From Mnemiopsis leidyi (Eukaryota; Ctenophora; Tentaculata; Lobata; Bolinopsidae): DNA of 40,572 bases. The position numbers and the translations under genes were made by a program. Numbering within the stretch: the stretch's first letter is position 1; the number at the start of each line of letters is the position of its first letter. The DNA is taken from the NCBI GenBank assembly GCA_000226015.1, contig JH153276.1, forward strand, positions 140,098-180,669. The letters are read 5' to 3'. Shown here in pieces: positions 1-11,800 of the stretch. Below the pieces are notes generated by a model. That model ran no database searches. It saw only the letters and a list, made by a program, of their open reading frames with translations, and was not told the origin of the DNA.

Positions 1-1999
1 TGATAGGCGACGGTGCTCTGATTTAGTTCCTTGCTGTAGTAGGTTTTATCAGTTGTACTAGGTAAGTTATCAAGTAGACCTAATCATCTTGTAGTTTACA
101 ATTTACCTGTTATATATTTATCTCCATAGAACTTTTGAATGAATTCCCTTTCTTACTGTCATCATTTTGGCGAATTATTTATTCACGAACGATCTAAATT
201 TAGAAATTTCATTGAAACTTTAGTGGCTTCAGTTAGTTAGCGAGCACTGGCCATTCAAATTTCGTCACCGAGCAGTTCTGACTCTACTTTGACTTAGCTC
301 TGACTCTTCGTTATTTAACTTAAACTCTACCTTGACTTAATTTTGACTTGACACTGGCTTATTATTCTTGACTTGACTGTCACTCTCCGCTGATTCATTC
401 CGACTGACATAGCCTTAGCCACAAAAAACTCGGTAAGCATTTTTACTGGAGGCGGTTCCTTCACCCCGTTGCTCACATAAAGACTATATTGTTAATAACA
501 TCTCGCATCGATTGAAGAGTACTGTGTTATCAAATTTGAAACACAAGGAAATTTAATTTGCAACATACTTTGCAACATATCCAGATGCAGTAGTTATATG
601 TATATTGTATACTACTTCTGCATCTGGATATGTGCCTACTGGCTAGCCTGGCGAACTTAGTGGACATCTTTGCTGTACTGTATTTTAAACAAGGAATGGA
701 AGCTAAGAGGTTCCGTGCAGTCCAATCTTTATTAGAGTCGTATCTCTGTATTACATCTTGATAACTGCATAAAAATTTAAGGGGGTTAACAAATTTAAAA
801 CTCACTCTGTATATATCTTATATCCTTATATGTTTCTATGTCAGTTTCGACATATAGCCTTTGCATTAGAAAAATTGGATTTATCTCATGTTTCTTACTC
901 TGTTTCAGGTGTATGGCAAAATATCCGGTTTTATACATTATCGTCCAATGCTCTGTACTGTTTACGCCAAATCTCTGCAATTCTAACTCCTCTCTGCTAC
1001 TGTCTTATCAACCTTCTTGAACCCGTTATTAATGGACCAAAACTTCCACTTGCTCGACTATTCCCTTCTATGATTTAAACAAGAAGTATCTCCACTTGAC
1101 TCCATGACCCACATGCTATATCCCCAAAGTTTACTAGAGGACTCAGTATTCTTACTTGTTGATGATTCCCTGCACTTCATTGATAAAAAGTCGACTACCG
1201 AAGGACTGTATGAGGGAAAGATGCAAAGTTGGAAAAAAGCTGTATTGCGGTAGGATTTTACTTCAATTTAAAATCGTTTTAACCAAAATTTTTTCTGGCA
1301 AACGTGATTCAAATTCAATATCTTTGCTATTTTAATTTTTGAATTGTTGTTTCGGTTAAAACTATCGCTTTCATATAGAATTAGATGTGATTTTGTGTTT
1401 TAGAAGTGAGAGCTGATATTTCATATTTTCGTCTAGAAAAGAAGACACTGTTAGAAAAATGATGCTTAGATTGGAAACTGATGTTGCATTCTAAATATTA
1501 ATGTGATTAGTCGGCTGGAAACAGATGTTTTGGTTAGAAACATGTTTCGGTCAAGAAATGGAAAATCCATTCTTAGCCATCCCCTCACCTTGTTCACCTC
1601 TATTACCGTTCACTACCACCGCAGAACTCAACCATACACTGCACAACCACATCTTCATCATCCTCGAGCTCCTGCTCCATATTTCATTACCCGCCTCAGC
1701 CCTCATTCAGGTCCTAGCTAATCTCTGGGCTTGCTCCGCATCCTCTATCATCCTCTATCACCTTCAGATTTCACTCCTTTAACGTCTGTATCACCAGCCC
1801 CATCCGCCAGACATAAGGTCGGAACCACATTCCTACAAACAAGGTCAGAACCACATTCTTACAAGGTTACCATCACATTCCTACCCCTCCATCAGCCTGG
1901 TGGTCAACATATAACATTTACATCTTCACATACTCTTAATCCCCAACCTCATCTCCCACCTGCCTCCTTGCAGCTGCTGAACCTGCTCCGGAACTGCCA
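1..1999. other. No supported intact gene in this stretch
   Basis: Apart from the hairpin at 575-633, and Pro/Ser-rich, stop-broken frames from about 1560 that may be remnants of the decayed gene downstream, I see nothing here. ORFs are short and overlap on both strands. Confidence 0.6.
575..633. repeat. Inverted repeat / miRNA-like hairpin
   Basis: The left arm ACATATCCAGATGCAGTAGT (575-594) pairs with the right arm at 611-633. All 20 positions match apart from a 3-nt TTC bulge in the right arm. The loop is 16 nt and AT-rich. Size and shape resemble a miRNA precursor, but a foldback transposon remnant is equally possible. Confidence 0.55.
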
Positions 2000-2405
2000 G
2001 TCCCTACACCTTGACTGAGTGTTATACCTCCCCCTCCTTCTCCTTCTACATCCGGCCTTGTGCGAAGGAGGAGAAATACCACAAGAGACGACACGGAGAC
2101 TAAGATCCACGCTGTTTATCCGCAACTGCTGCACATAGTAAAGACCGGAGTTAGTATGAAGAAAGCTGTCCCAACAGCCTCCATCTTCCGAGCTACCTTT
2201 TACAAGTGGAAATACGTTGCGGAGATGAAGCTGATCGATCCCTCTCACTTCTTGCAGCTGAAGCCGAAACCTCCAAACAGAAAAGCTTCCTGACAAAAAG
2301 AAGCTTCCTGAAGTTTGTAGAGACCTTGTAACAGAGGGAATCTACCTTACAAGAGCAGAACAGATGAGAAGGAACATGGAACTTATCCCTCAATCTTTTG
2401 TGTGA
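2000..2405 (+). pseudogene. Decayed 3' end of a helix-turn-helix-like gene
   Basis: From 2000 the plus strand reads a Pro/Ser-rich stretch, a basic RRRRN run, then a helix-turn-helix-like segment ending TFYKWKYVAEMKLIDPSHF. That frame stops at 2291-2293. One base earlier or later in the CAGAAAAGC run the reading continues in another frame as KKLPEVCRDLVTEGIYL to ELIPQSFV and a stop at 2402-2404. The continued piece, of the kind usual for a C-terminal tail, suggests one real gene with a frameshift. In-frame stops upstream (1997-1999 and others) and no good start suggest decay. A recent duplicate with an unseen upstream exon, or a sequencing indel, are alternatives. I cannot name the family. 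Confidence 0.45.
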
Positions 2406-2450
2406 TTGAGTAATTTTGTATTTTCAATAATTATAGCTGCAAGAAGTGAG

Positions 2451-2456
2451 AATAAA
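2451..2456 (+). terminator. Candidate poly(A) signal of the decayed helix-turn-helix gene
   Basis: AATAAA about 47 nt after the shifted-frame stop codon. Its position is right for a 3' end of the decayed gene. Confidence 0.35.
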
Positions 2457-2738
2457 CGTTTCTATTAACTTTAATCTTGTAGCTTTTAGTTTCATCCCAA
2501 GACCTAAAAAACTTATCTTAATTTGACTCTCTGTCTGCATGGTTGCGTAAATCTTAAACTGTCTTGGGCTTCTTGGAGACTGCCTAGATCTGCTGATCGT
2601 TGACAATTTTGTGGGATTATATTTATATTAACATACCGTCCTACCAACAGGCAACGTTACAGTTACAGCTACAAGTACAACTATGCAACGACAAAATCAT
2701 AGGCCAGAGTTGTACAAACAAGAAGAAATCAACTGTCA

Positions 2739-2786
2739 AGCAATTCCATCTTTATTTCATTCAGCAATTCCATCTTTATTCTATTC
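2739..2786. repeat. 24-bp tandem duplication carrying AATAAA
   Basis: Two near-identical copies of AGCAATTCCATCTTTATT plus 6 nt. Each gives a minus-strand AATAAA. Confidence 0.8.
2751..2780 (-). terminator. Candidate poly(A) signals for the kinase gene
   Basis: Two AATAAA hexamers read on the minus strand, at 2751-2756 and 2775-2780, about 0.87 kb past the kinase stop codon. They sit in two copies of a 24-bp tandem repeat (2739-2786), so the duplication also doubled the signal. I saw no closer AATAAA on that strand. Use is inferred. Confidence 0.4.
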
Positions 2787-3640
2787 ACTTACTTTATAAC
2801 AATCAGTATCACAGGCAGCACGGATCGTATGTAAAATCCCTTGCAAATATACTAAAAAATCATTTAATGCCAACCAGTATTGTTAAGGGTGGCAGCATTT
2901 GATATTGAACTCAAAACTAAAGCTACTCTTGTCGCTTCGCTAATTGATAAGTCTAAACTTTTGTTAAAACATTACCTTTCTCATTTAGTGAAAATAAAAA
3001 TCTCTAACAGCATAATTAATAATAACAAATTTTGCCCTATAAATAACTAAAGTTATCTTTGATATGATTAAACTGGACCCGCTTTTCTTTTTTAAGACCT
3101 TGGAAGATCTAGAAATCCTGTGGACTTAGAGCGCTCTTCGAGAACCATCAGGCGAGTAGATTCACATGACCAGTCGGTACAAAAAAGAGGCTTTTTTCTG
3201 AATCATTTTCGTCTCAGTTTGACTATTTTTGTTTGCAACAGGTTTTCCTGAGGTTTAAAGTAACGTACAAATAAACGAGTCACACAAAGACTTCCGTTAA
3301 CCTCCAACACTCGCAGGAACACTGACATCACTGCTCACTTCGCACAACATCTGACGTAGGAAGATAGCGGGTCTTTGAGCACGATCGGACAAACTGGTGC
3401 TAAAGGAACGTCACTCACAAAATTGAGATATGCTGGCAGGTGGCCAAAAATACGCTCTGTTTCGATATTGTACTTTCATCTCACACCTTCCCCAACAAAC
3501 TTTTTGCATTCTTAGTAGCCGACACACCACGCTTATCACGTTGATCACTTTTCACATCACCTTGCAATCTGAAACACAAGAAAATGTCATAGAAAGCTTT
3601 ATCAAAATACGATATAATATGGAATTAAAAACCTTTTTCG

Positions 3641-5828
3641 TTAAAAATTACCCAAAACACGCAATCCCTTTCCAGGCCTTAAATCGTTCTGAGACATGCA
3701 ATAGCTGGCCGAACGTTTTAATAAACCTATTTGAGAATTGTCGCAAATTTTTTCATGCAAATTGTCCGTCGACTTGGACAGTAATTGTGATAGTGGATCG
3801 ATAGTCCCTGAGTTGTAATTGTTAGATGAAGTGCAATCAGAAAAAGTAAAGGTAATCGGGTCACAATCCATGCTATTGAGGGTGCTTAAAGAACTAGATG
3901 TTAAAGGCGTCGTTTTGATTTGCTCCAAAGGATCATTAGAAACGTGCACTGATTCGGAACCCCCATCTAAAAGAATATCGATCGAAGATTTCATTTTGGA
4001 GCGTTGTCGCTCAGTGTACACCCTCAGAACAGACTTTTGATTTCGTTTCTGAAGCACCCGCTCAATGCACCCATCTAAATCGACACGATCATCCCCCGAG
4101 AGCAACACAAGCGACTGAGTTGCTCTCAAACTGTGCTTGATATCTAATCTGGTGCTCTTAGACGGAAATGTGGTGTTCAACTGCTTGCTTGAGTTTTCTG
4201 AAGCCCCATCTCGCAATGCCTCCTCCTCACTCTCCCAAATCTCACTCTTCTCACCTCGCTTTTTGTTAGTCATGCCTTTAGCCACCGTGACGGCAGCCAT
4301 GCTAGAAGAACGGACCCGTACGGGTTCATGACTTTGGTTCAGATCTCCTGGAAGATCGTGTAAAGTTTCGTCAAGCGAATGGGCATGCCCCAATTTGCTC
4401 TTTTGTGTACCTTTCTTGGCGTTTTCATCTTCGCTAGAAGATGGGCCGTTAGCTGGTGCCTTTTCTGGATCTATAGAGTTTTTCCTAGATGATGTTTTCG
4501 GTGTCTGACCTTTCGACTTGATTTTACCTGTACCTAAGTCAATCATGGGGGGCAGAACTTTTTTGTTAATAAGATCTGATTTCTTCTTGGGATCCGGTTT
4601 TGGCGAACAAGCTGTTGATGTTCCATCAGAAGCTGGTGTCTCCGCCTTCTCCTTAGAAGACTTTGATTTTGGTAGACCAATATTAATCATTGCAGGTTTT
4701 ATGGGCTTTCCAAACAATTTAGAATGTGAGTCCTTCTTTGAAGCTTTCAGAACAGCAGGCTTCTCGTCCACCGCTTTTCCTCCTTCCAACATAGGTTTCA
4801 AAGCCTGACTCTCTGCATCTGTCCCAGACGCACCATCCCTCAAAGGCTTGTTTGGTTGACCATTAGCTTGTATTACTGAATCGGATGACTTTTCTGCAGC
4901 CTTTTCTGACTTAACTTCAGATGCTGCTGGATTTTTAGCTGCATTTGGGGAGCTTGTTTTCTTCAGCACATTCTTAGGCTTCAAAGATTCTTCCTTAGAT
5001 TTTGAATTATCAAGTTCAGTCGGTCGTGTGGCTGAATTAGTCTTTGGTGCATCTTCCTTAGGCTTCGGGGGTTCCTCTTTTGGTTTTGGTTCCTCCTTAG
5101 GTATCGGTGGTCCTTCTTTTGCAATTAGTTTCTCCTTTGGTTTTGGCGGTTCTTCTTTTGGTATTTGTGACTCGCTATCCAGCTTTGGTGGATCTTTTTT
5201 GGGCTTAGGAGGCTCTATGTTAGGCTTCGTTGGTTCCTTGGGCTTTGCTGGTTCTGCTTTTGGATCTGATTTAGTAGGTTGTAGTGGCTTTGGAGTAGGT
5301 TCATTAGGCTTAATAGGCTCTTCTTGAGACTTAGGAGGCAATTCTTTTGGCTTTGTTAATTCTTTATCAGACTCAACAGAAGCAGGTTCTAAAGCTTTCG
5401 GGGGCTGATCGACCGGTGGTTTTGTCTTAACCTCATCTGGAACAGACCTTGGTTGGTCTGAATTCGATTCCGATGGCTTAGACACGGGCAAAGAGGTTGA
5501 TTTATCCACAGGTGCAGGATCAACTTTAGCCTTAACTTCATTGGCCGTGGCCTCCGACTTAACATCCTCTGCTGGGCCCTCAACCTCAGCCTTAGAGTTA
5601 GATTTAACTGAATCTGAAGACTTAATTGGGGGCTGTACATCGGTAGGACTTCCTTCAGAGGCTATTGAATTAGACCTTTCAGCTGTATCCTTTCTGGGTA
5701 GAACTTTCAGCTGAACTGAAGCGGCCCCGCGACCCAGCTTGTTTCGAGCCTTGATCGTGTAGTTTCCTGCGTCAGCTATCTTAACCTTCGTGATAGTCAA
5801 CTCTGCGTAACATTTGTCTTCCACCTGC
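3641..5828 (-). CDS. Kinase gene terminal exon: end of Ig 2 and PEVK-like tail
   Basis: The acceptor is ATATATTTCAG. The first about 40 residues finish Ig 2 (ELTITKVKIADAGNYTIKAR). The remaining about 690 residues are disordered-looking and rich in Lys, Pro, Glu and Ser. The densest PKEEPPKPKE-type stretch lies at about 5040-5430 and resembles titin PEVK sequence. Two related short motifs, KPAMINIGLPKSK and LPPMIDLGTGKIKSK, occur near 4700 and 4540. Basic-Ser motifs such as KRSAS near the C terminus could be phosphorylated. The exon ends at a stop at 3641. The tail has no recognised fold, and plus-strand ORFs here are mirrors of the repeat. Confidence 0.92.
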
Positions 5829-8800
5829 CTGAAATATATGCCCGGTAATGCATTACATTTATGCAACTATGCATTGATACTAGAATTTGAATACAGTGAA
5901 ATTATCATTATTTAGAGATAAAATCTGAAAGATTCATTTTATCCCTTATATACACAAAGTTTTATTATGTTTTGATTAAAATATTAATATCATCATCAAG
6001 TTACGATTTGCGTGCTTTTGTGAAGAAATTTCTATTTCTCCTTAACCTAAACTTTCAGTCAACATGTTGGAATTTGTAAACTATATGTATAGTGAAGTAT
6101 ACTGGCCGCTACTAGTACCAACGCAATTTCGAGACATACGTGAAGCGAGATTTAGATTTAGCGACGTCCCTCTTACTCTTGTTTTCCCAGACAACGGTCG
6201 GTTTTGGTTCTGATACAATGTCAGCGGTAATCTTCACTGTCTCTCCTTCTGTGGTGATGTACTCCCGCTTCTCGAACGACACGCACGGTGCTGAAAAGGG
6301 AAAAGTTTGTTAAAAATTGTTGTTGTAAAACATGTAAGATATTTTGAATCACATCATTCAAGTTAGATTGTTTATTGATCTGATCTTTTTATTAATGCAA
6401 TTATTTAGTTAGATAGCTATTAAAGAGAACCCCTTCAGTTCAATAAAGAATATAATTATAACTCCTCTGCCCTCCCCCTTATTTCCATTTTATCGACGAG
6501 TAGAATAGTGGCATAAAAAATAATAGTGGCGCGAAAAAATGTGATTATGATAGATGCCGGCAATGGAACCGCCAGATCTGAAACAGGTAACCTATCAGCC
6601 TATGAGTCAGCCTCATGATTCCAACTGGTAGACATTTTAATAACTATCGAGTTTCTTTACCCCGAGAAGCACAGGGAAATGTGGTTACCATAGTGATAGA
6701 TTCAATTTCTGAAATTCTAATTAGGAGCAAAATAACGAAATCTATTGCTGTACGCGTTCACGCACTTTATTGATTCTATTGTTTGATTAGCTTTGTCAGT
6801 TTCACCCTACTCTTTGCTACGGTACTCTACTTCTGCTATGATGAATATTCCAAGCAGGTACTCTTTTATGGGGCCATGCATCTAGATTGTACGGCAGCGC
6901 GCACCCTCCTGTCATTTTATTCCCATTCGAATGAGGGTCGGACAAAGTCAGACAAGCATCTAAGACCCAGAGGATCCAGTCTCAATGTATGATCTCATTA
7001 CTCATCGTGATCATGGTGTTAACTTTAAGCCGCTCGAAAAATGAACTTCCCGGCCCTTCAAAATCCTAATTGTTTGATCGTAATACCATAAGATATCAGT
7101 TGCGATCAACTATTGTCATTGATCAGCCACAAAGTATAAAAGCAGCTATGAGTATGCGGTTGCCGGGCTGCTTTCCGCGGCCTTAGCAATAACAGAAACT
7201 TTCCTTGGCTGTACGGCTTTCAGTTTAACCGTGCGAATACCCTTCAATTTCATTGGCTTGACTCCTTACATGCGAGATTGAACTTGCACAACTAAAACTA
7301 AAAGTTTTTAATTAAGATGTGAGACAACATGAAATTTAGGTATTACTATTTTCAAAAGTGTCCTTCTGCCGAAATTACCAAATTTTCAATTTCACTTTCA
7401 GAAAGTCAATCAAAGTCCCAAAGCTTATAGCATGAGTATTATATGAGGAATGACCTAAATTTGTGTCAAAATCTGAAGTCGGAAGGAATTGAAATTGCTC
7501 CACAACAAGAAGATTGTAGAGTTAAAATAAACTTAAAGTTTGACTGTTTAACCACGATCTAGATCTTAGTTTTACATTTAATTTTAACTGTACTTGGCAG
7601 TGCCTTTGGTTGACTTTACAGTGGGCTGCGTGGGTCTTATCTCCTCAAAGCAACAAAACTGAGGCATTCAGGTAAGGTTGACTCGACGGCCGTGGCCTTC
7701 GCCCCTCAATTCAGTCTCAGAATTAGCTGCCACGCTGTGCTTATTGCTTAAACGGCTCTTCTTAGCTTAAGCGATTCTAAGCCGGTTTAAAGTGGTCGTT
7801 CGACGGTCCTTAGCCAGCTCTTAGACGGTTCTTAAGCGGTTTAGGTGTCGCGTTGGGGGTGTTTGCCCCATAGGCCCATCCGTTTGACATTCTTGTTTAA
7901 TTTCATTTTTGATTTTAAATTTCGTAAACCGTAGGTCGGGCAATGGGTATGTTATTGTTAAACTTGAACTGAAAAGATAGAACTAAAAGTCCACGACAAT
8001 TGACGGCTAGTATATATAGTGGCAGTGGCGGTGCTACATGAGTGTAACTGCATAACTACAGTTACTGTTAGTAGTAGTACAGCGGTGCAGATGAGTCGTC
8101 ACAAAAAAAAACTCGTCAGATTTTACTTATAAACGCGGCTCAACCTTTTTGAACAGTTGTTTGACCTGGTGTGGGCTACAACGCAAGCTGAAGCAGCAAG
8201 TCAAACGCGAGCACGAAATTGAAAATTGCTCATCCTGCAAAGATTGTTAATGGCACTGGCAGAAATATACTGAGCCCCCATCATAATCATATTGGCGGAA
8301 TATTGCTGCAGGTTTACGTTTATCTTCTAGTTTTCATGCTCCTTTATAGTTTAAATGGAGTGTGGAGACGGCCTGAAAGAAAATCAGGACATACAGCCTG
8401 AAAGAGAATCAGGAGCTACCGCGCTACAGTCAATGCAAGTACACTTTTAACATTGTGCATGTGCACACACCAGGGAAGAAAAATCAAAAGTGCTCAGGAG
8501 CCCATAAGCGCCCAGCTGAGCCCTAAAAATTATATCCTTCACCATTGCACGCGCAGGATTTGCGGTTGCCTGGTTCCTCTACTTACCACTTAAAAAATAT
8601 TGTAGGTTGATAACCTACTGTCGCGGCCATCACGCGCTGTCACGCATTTCTGGCCTGGCGACAGGAGAATTTCGGAGAAATTCTAGACGCGCATCGCCCG
8701 TTGAAAAAAATAGTGAGTAGAAGAAACCAGGTTTTTAACAAGGCCCGCAGAGCCCAGCTATATCAATTTGACTTTAAGTATTTGCAGGCTTTTATTCTTC

Positions 8801-11800
8801 TTTGTCTATGTAACATGTGGTTTGTCTATGTAACATGTGGTTCAGGTAAATCTATTTCGTGTGGTTAACCGTTATCTCACCGTTACTCAAAAGACCGCAG
8901 TGATTCCATGGTGCTATGAATATGATGGCGACAGTAAAAATCATCATAGATAATTATAAAGGCCCGGGGCAAAAAGTTTTGGAAGAGAAGAGGAATTAAA
9001 GATGTGTAAAAACTATCAGATCAGAAGTTCTATATAATTTACGAGAATTTACATTAAATTTTCTGGGACTCCCGCGTAAAACCGTTCAGCTAGAACTAGA
9101 AGTAGAAATTTAATTTGAAACAAAACCTTTTTCGATTTTTCTAAATATCGCCACCGAGCAGCGGGACCATTTTCTTTTTTGAGCAGACCTGCAGCGAAAC
9201 GCGGTTGGCTGGAGTTTTATTTAATTCAAGTACAACGTCAAACTATCTACGACTTCAAGTACAAGTAAACAGCTTGCCCTAAAATTGGCAAAATTCGCTC
9301 AAGTTTTCTTATAGTACTAGTAGGGCTCGGTTCAACCTATTTGCTCCACGTTAAATTTTCTTCGATTTTCGAAGTTATCATATTAATAGGCGAAAATAAA
9401 AAACTTATCTGATCACATTTCACAGGATAAAGCATTTATCAAATATTGTTTCCTTTTTAGGATAGGATATCGGGTTTCAAGTGGGGAGGGGACCTTTTTT
9501 CAGGTCCTCATTTCGAGCAAGCTCGCCTCCCAGAGGTGTGCACTGAATGTTAACGGGTGTGTTATGTTGTGGGGGGCCGAAGGATTAACCAAGCTACATG
9601 ATGTGTATGGAGCAGATATTTGAATGGAAACGATTTCAAGTGATAGTCAATTCAGAAAATTCATTGACCGGCACCGTGCCGAGTCGGGCATGATCCGACA
9701 ACCTCTGCATCGTCTAGATGAGTGCTCTACCAATTGAGCTACCGGCCCTACAGAATAGGATATCGTTAGACGAGTTAAAATTGGGATTAGAGTATTGAAC
9801 TTTCACCTCATAATTGGACTGGGAAGTGGGAATTAGGCAGTGGGATTGGGAATCCCAAAAACGGCAATAAATAAATTCATATGATAAATTTTTGGAGGAG
9901 CAGGTGGGATTTTATAGCAAGCGATCATTATATTTGACATTCTCATAATAAGATAATTGTGACGAACGAAAAAATTAACACGACTCTTTTGCCGAATGTA
10001 CGTAAAATAAATTCAAGTTCTTGGTTATATCAAAATTAAAACTGTTAATATTGATTTGCCATAATGATATCAATATTCAATAATCAACCATCGCGTTAAA
10101 ATATCCAAAAAGGATTTAGTCTCAGCTTTATACTTAGTCAGAAGAGTTGAAGTTAAATGCGTACAAGTTAGTTCTAGTTCTAGGTCGTTCCCTACTAATT
10201 CTATTTATAGCACTACCTATCGACAAGACTTATTACTTAAAGTAACAATTAATCAAAATTTCCTAATCCAACCCATTTGCTTACACTTTATAGCGGTCAG
10301 TGTTATTTCATCTTTTATGAAGGCCTAGTATAAACTTCAAGGTAAATTACTAAATAAGATTTGTGATGCAATAAAAACATGAAGTCAGGTACAGTTTTAC
10401 AAAACAAAATTAACGTTAAACTTAAATATACCACATTAAATTTAATACTCAATTGAAAATTCATAACGTTAAGACCAATATACGTCTACTTCTTCAACAC
10501 TGGCTCTACGTCATGCACATTCCGGTTGCAAATGCAATTGAATAGCCGATAAAATAGTGGGATTTATAGAACATGAAAAATTTCATTTAAAGGTCAAATA
10601 GGGTTGAAGCAAGAAATTTTTCCAGGAAGAGAAGCAGCCGGATTATTAATTATGGGAAGCAGCGGTAGAAACAAAAATTAAAAACTGCAGAACACAACAA
10701 TTCATACAATTACAAGAAAAGGAAGGGCTCCATAAGGGTAACTCACAATTGACTTTAATTACTTAATAACAATCAACGACCTTAATGGTTAAACTGTATA
10801 AACAATGTCAATTTAAATCTGTTGTCAACATCATCATCTAGAAAAGGTTAAATTTAATGCAAAATAAAATCGCAACATCTTCCATAAGGTTGTCGCTGCA
10901 GCAAACCTTACTTATATAGTACCATCTTAACATCACTGATCAGTAAGTTAACAACCAGATGTTATAAACTTGCCAACTATCATCCATAGCAAATAAGTAT
11001 AAATTTACCAATTACCAATTATTTACTATCGGTCAGAGGACCTTAAACTGTAATTTCTCGTTGCATTACGTTTCTTTAAATTCAGCCAAAAACCGAACAG
11101 CAAACTTTCAAATTCCCAAACGAAGTCATTTCTTGGAAAATAAAGTGAATCGGACTTACAACTTACACATAATAAATAGGTCTGAAACGAAGTTATCAGT
11201 ACTAAAGATCTTTGAAAAATTCCCGTCAAACATTAAATATTACTCGCTTCGTGTAACCCGGGTGAAACTAGTGTCCGCTCCGTCACTCCACAATTATGTT
11301 CGAACGTCTCCATATCGTGGGAAGAGTTGGAATCAATCTGCAGTTATAGAATGATGATGGGGTTTTCTTAAACGTTTTTTTCAAATAGTTTTCTCTCCAT
11401 ACCGATCACATAGTCGTGGAAGTATTGATCGCATTCATCACTCACATCAGTCAAATTTCATCGCACATTCCGCATCAGCAGTCGCACAAAAGTCGTTCAC
11501 TCAGTTCGCACAGTGTCGATAAGTTATCCGCATCTTTTCATGACATCACGCTCATCACACAACACACATGCAGTTACACCAGACTTCGGTAGAATAACAG
11601 TGGACAGAAATGTTGATGTCGGGCACTTGGCAGAAAAGGTTAAGCAATTTAAACACCGAAAAAAAGGCCATCTAAGCCTGGTCACTCCCACAAGAGGAAC
11701 TCTCACATATATTGTTTCATTTAGATTTATGAAGGAATCTTTTGATTATGATGATTGGCTTTTCAATTTCTCGCCCAGATAAAAAAAATATTTTTTGTCA

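Noticed and set aside
5028-5327. Gly/Phe/Ser-rich plus-strand ORF
   Set aside because: It is the mirror of the PK/E-rich coding repeat of the kinase tail on the other strand.
11513-11782. 89-codon plus-strand ORF in the large intron
   Set aside because: No recognisable motif, overlapping antisense ORF, and chance length.
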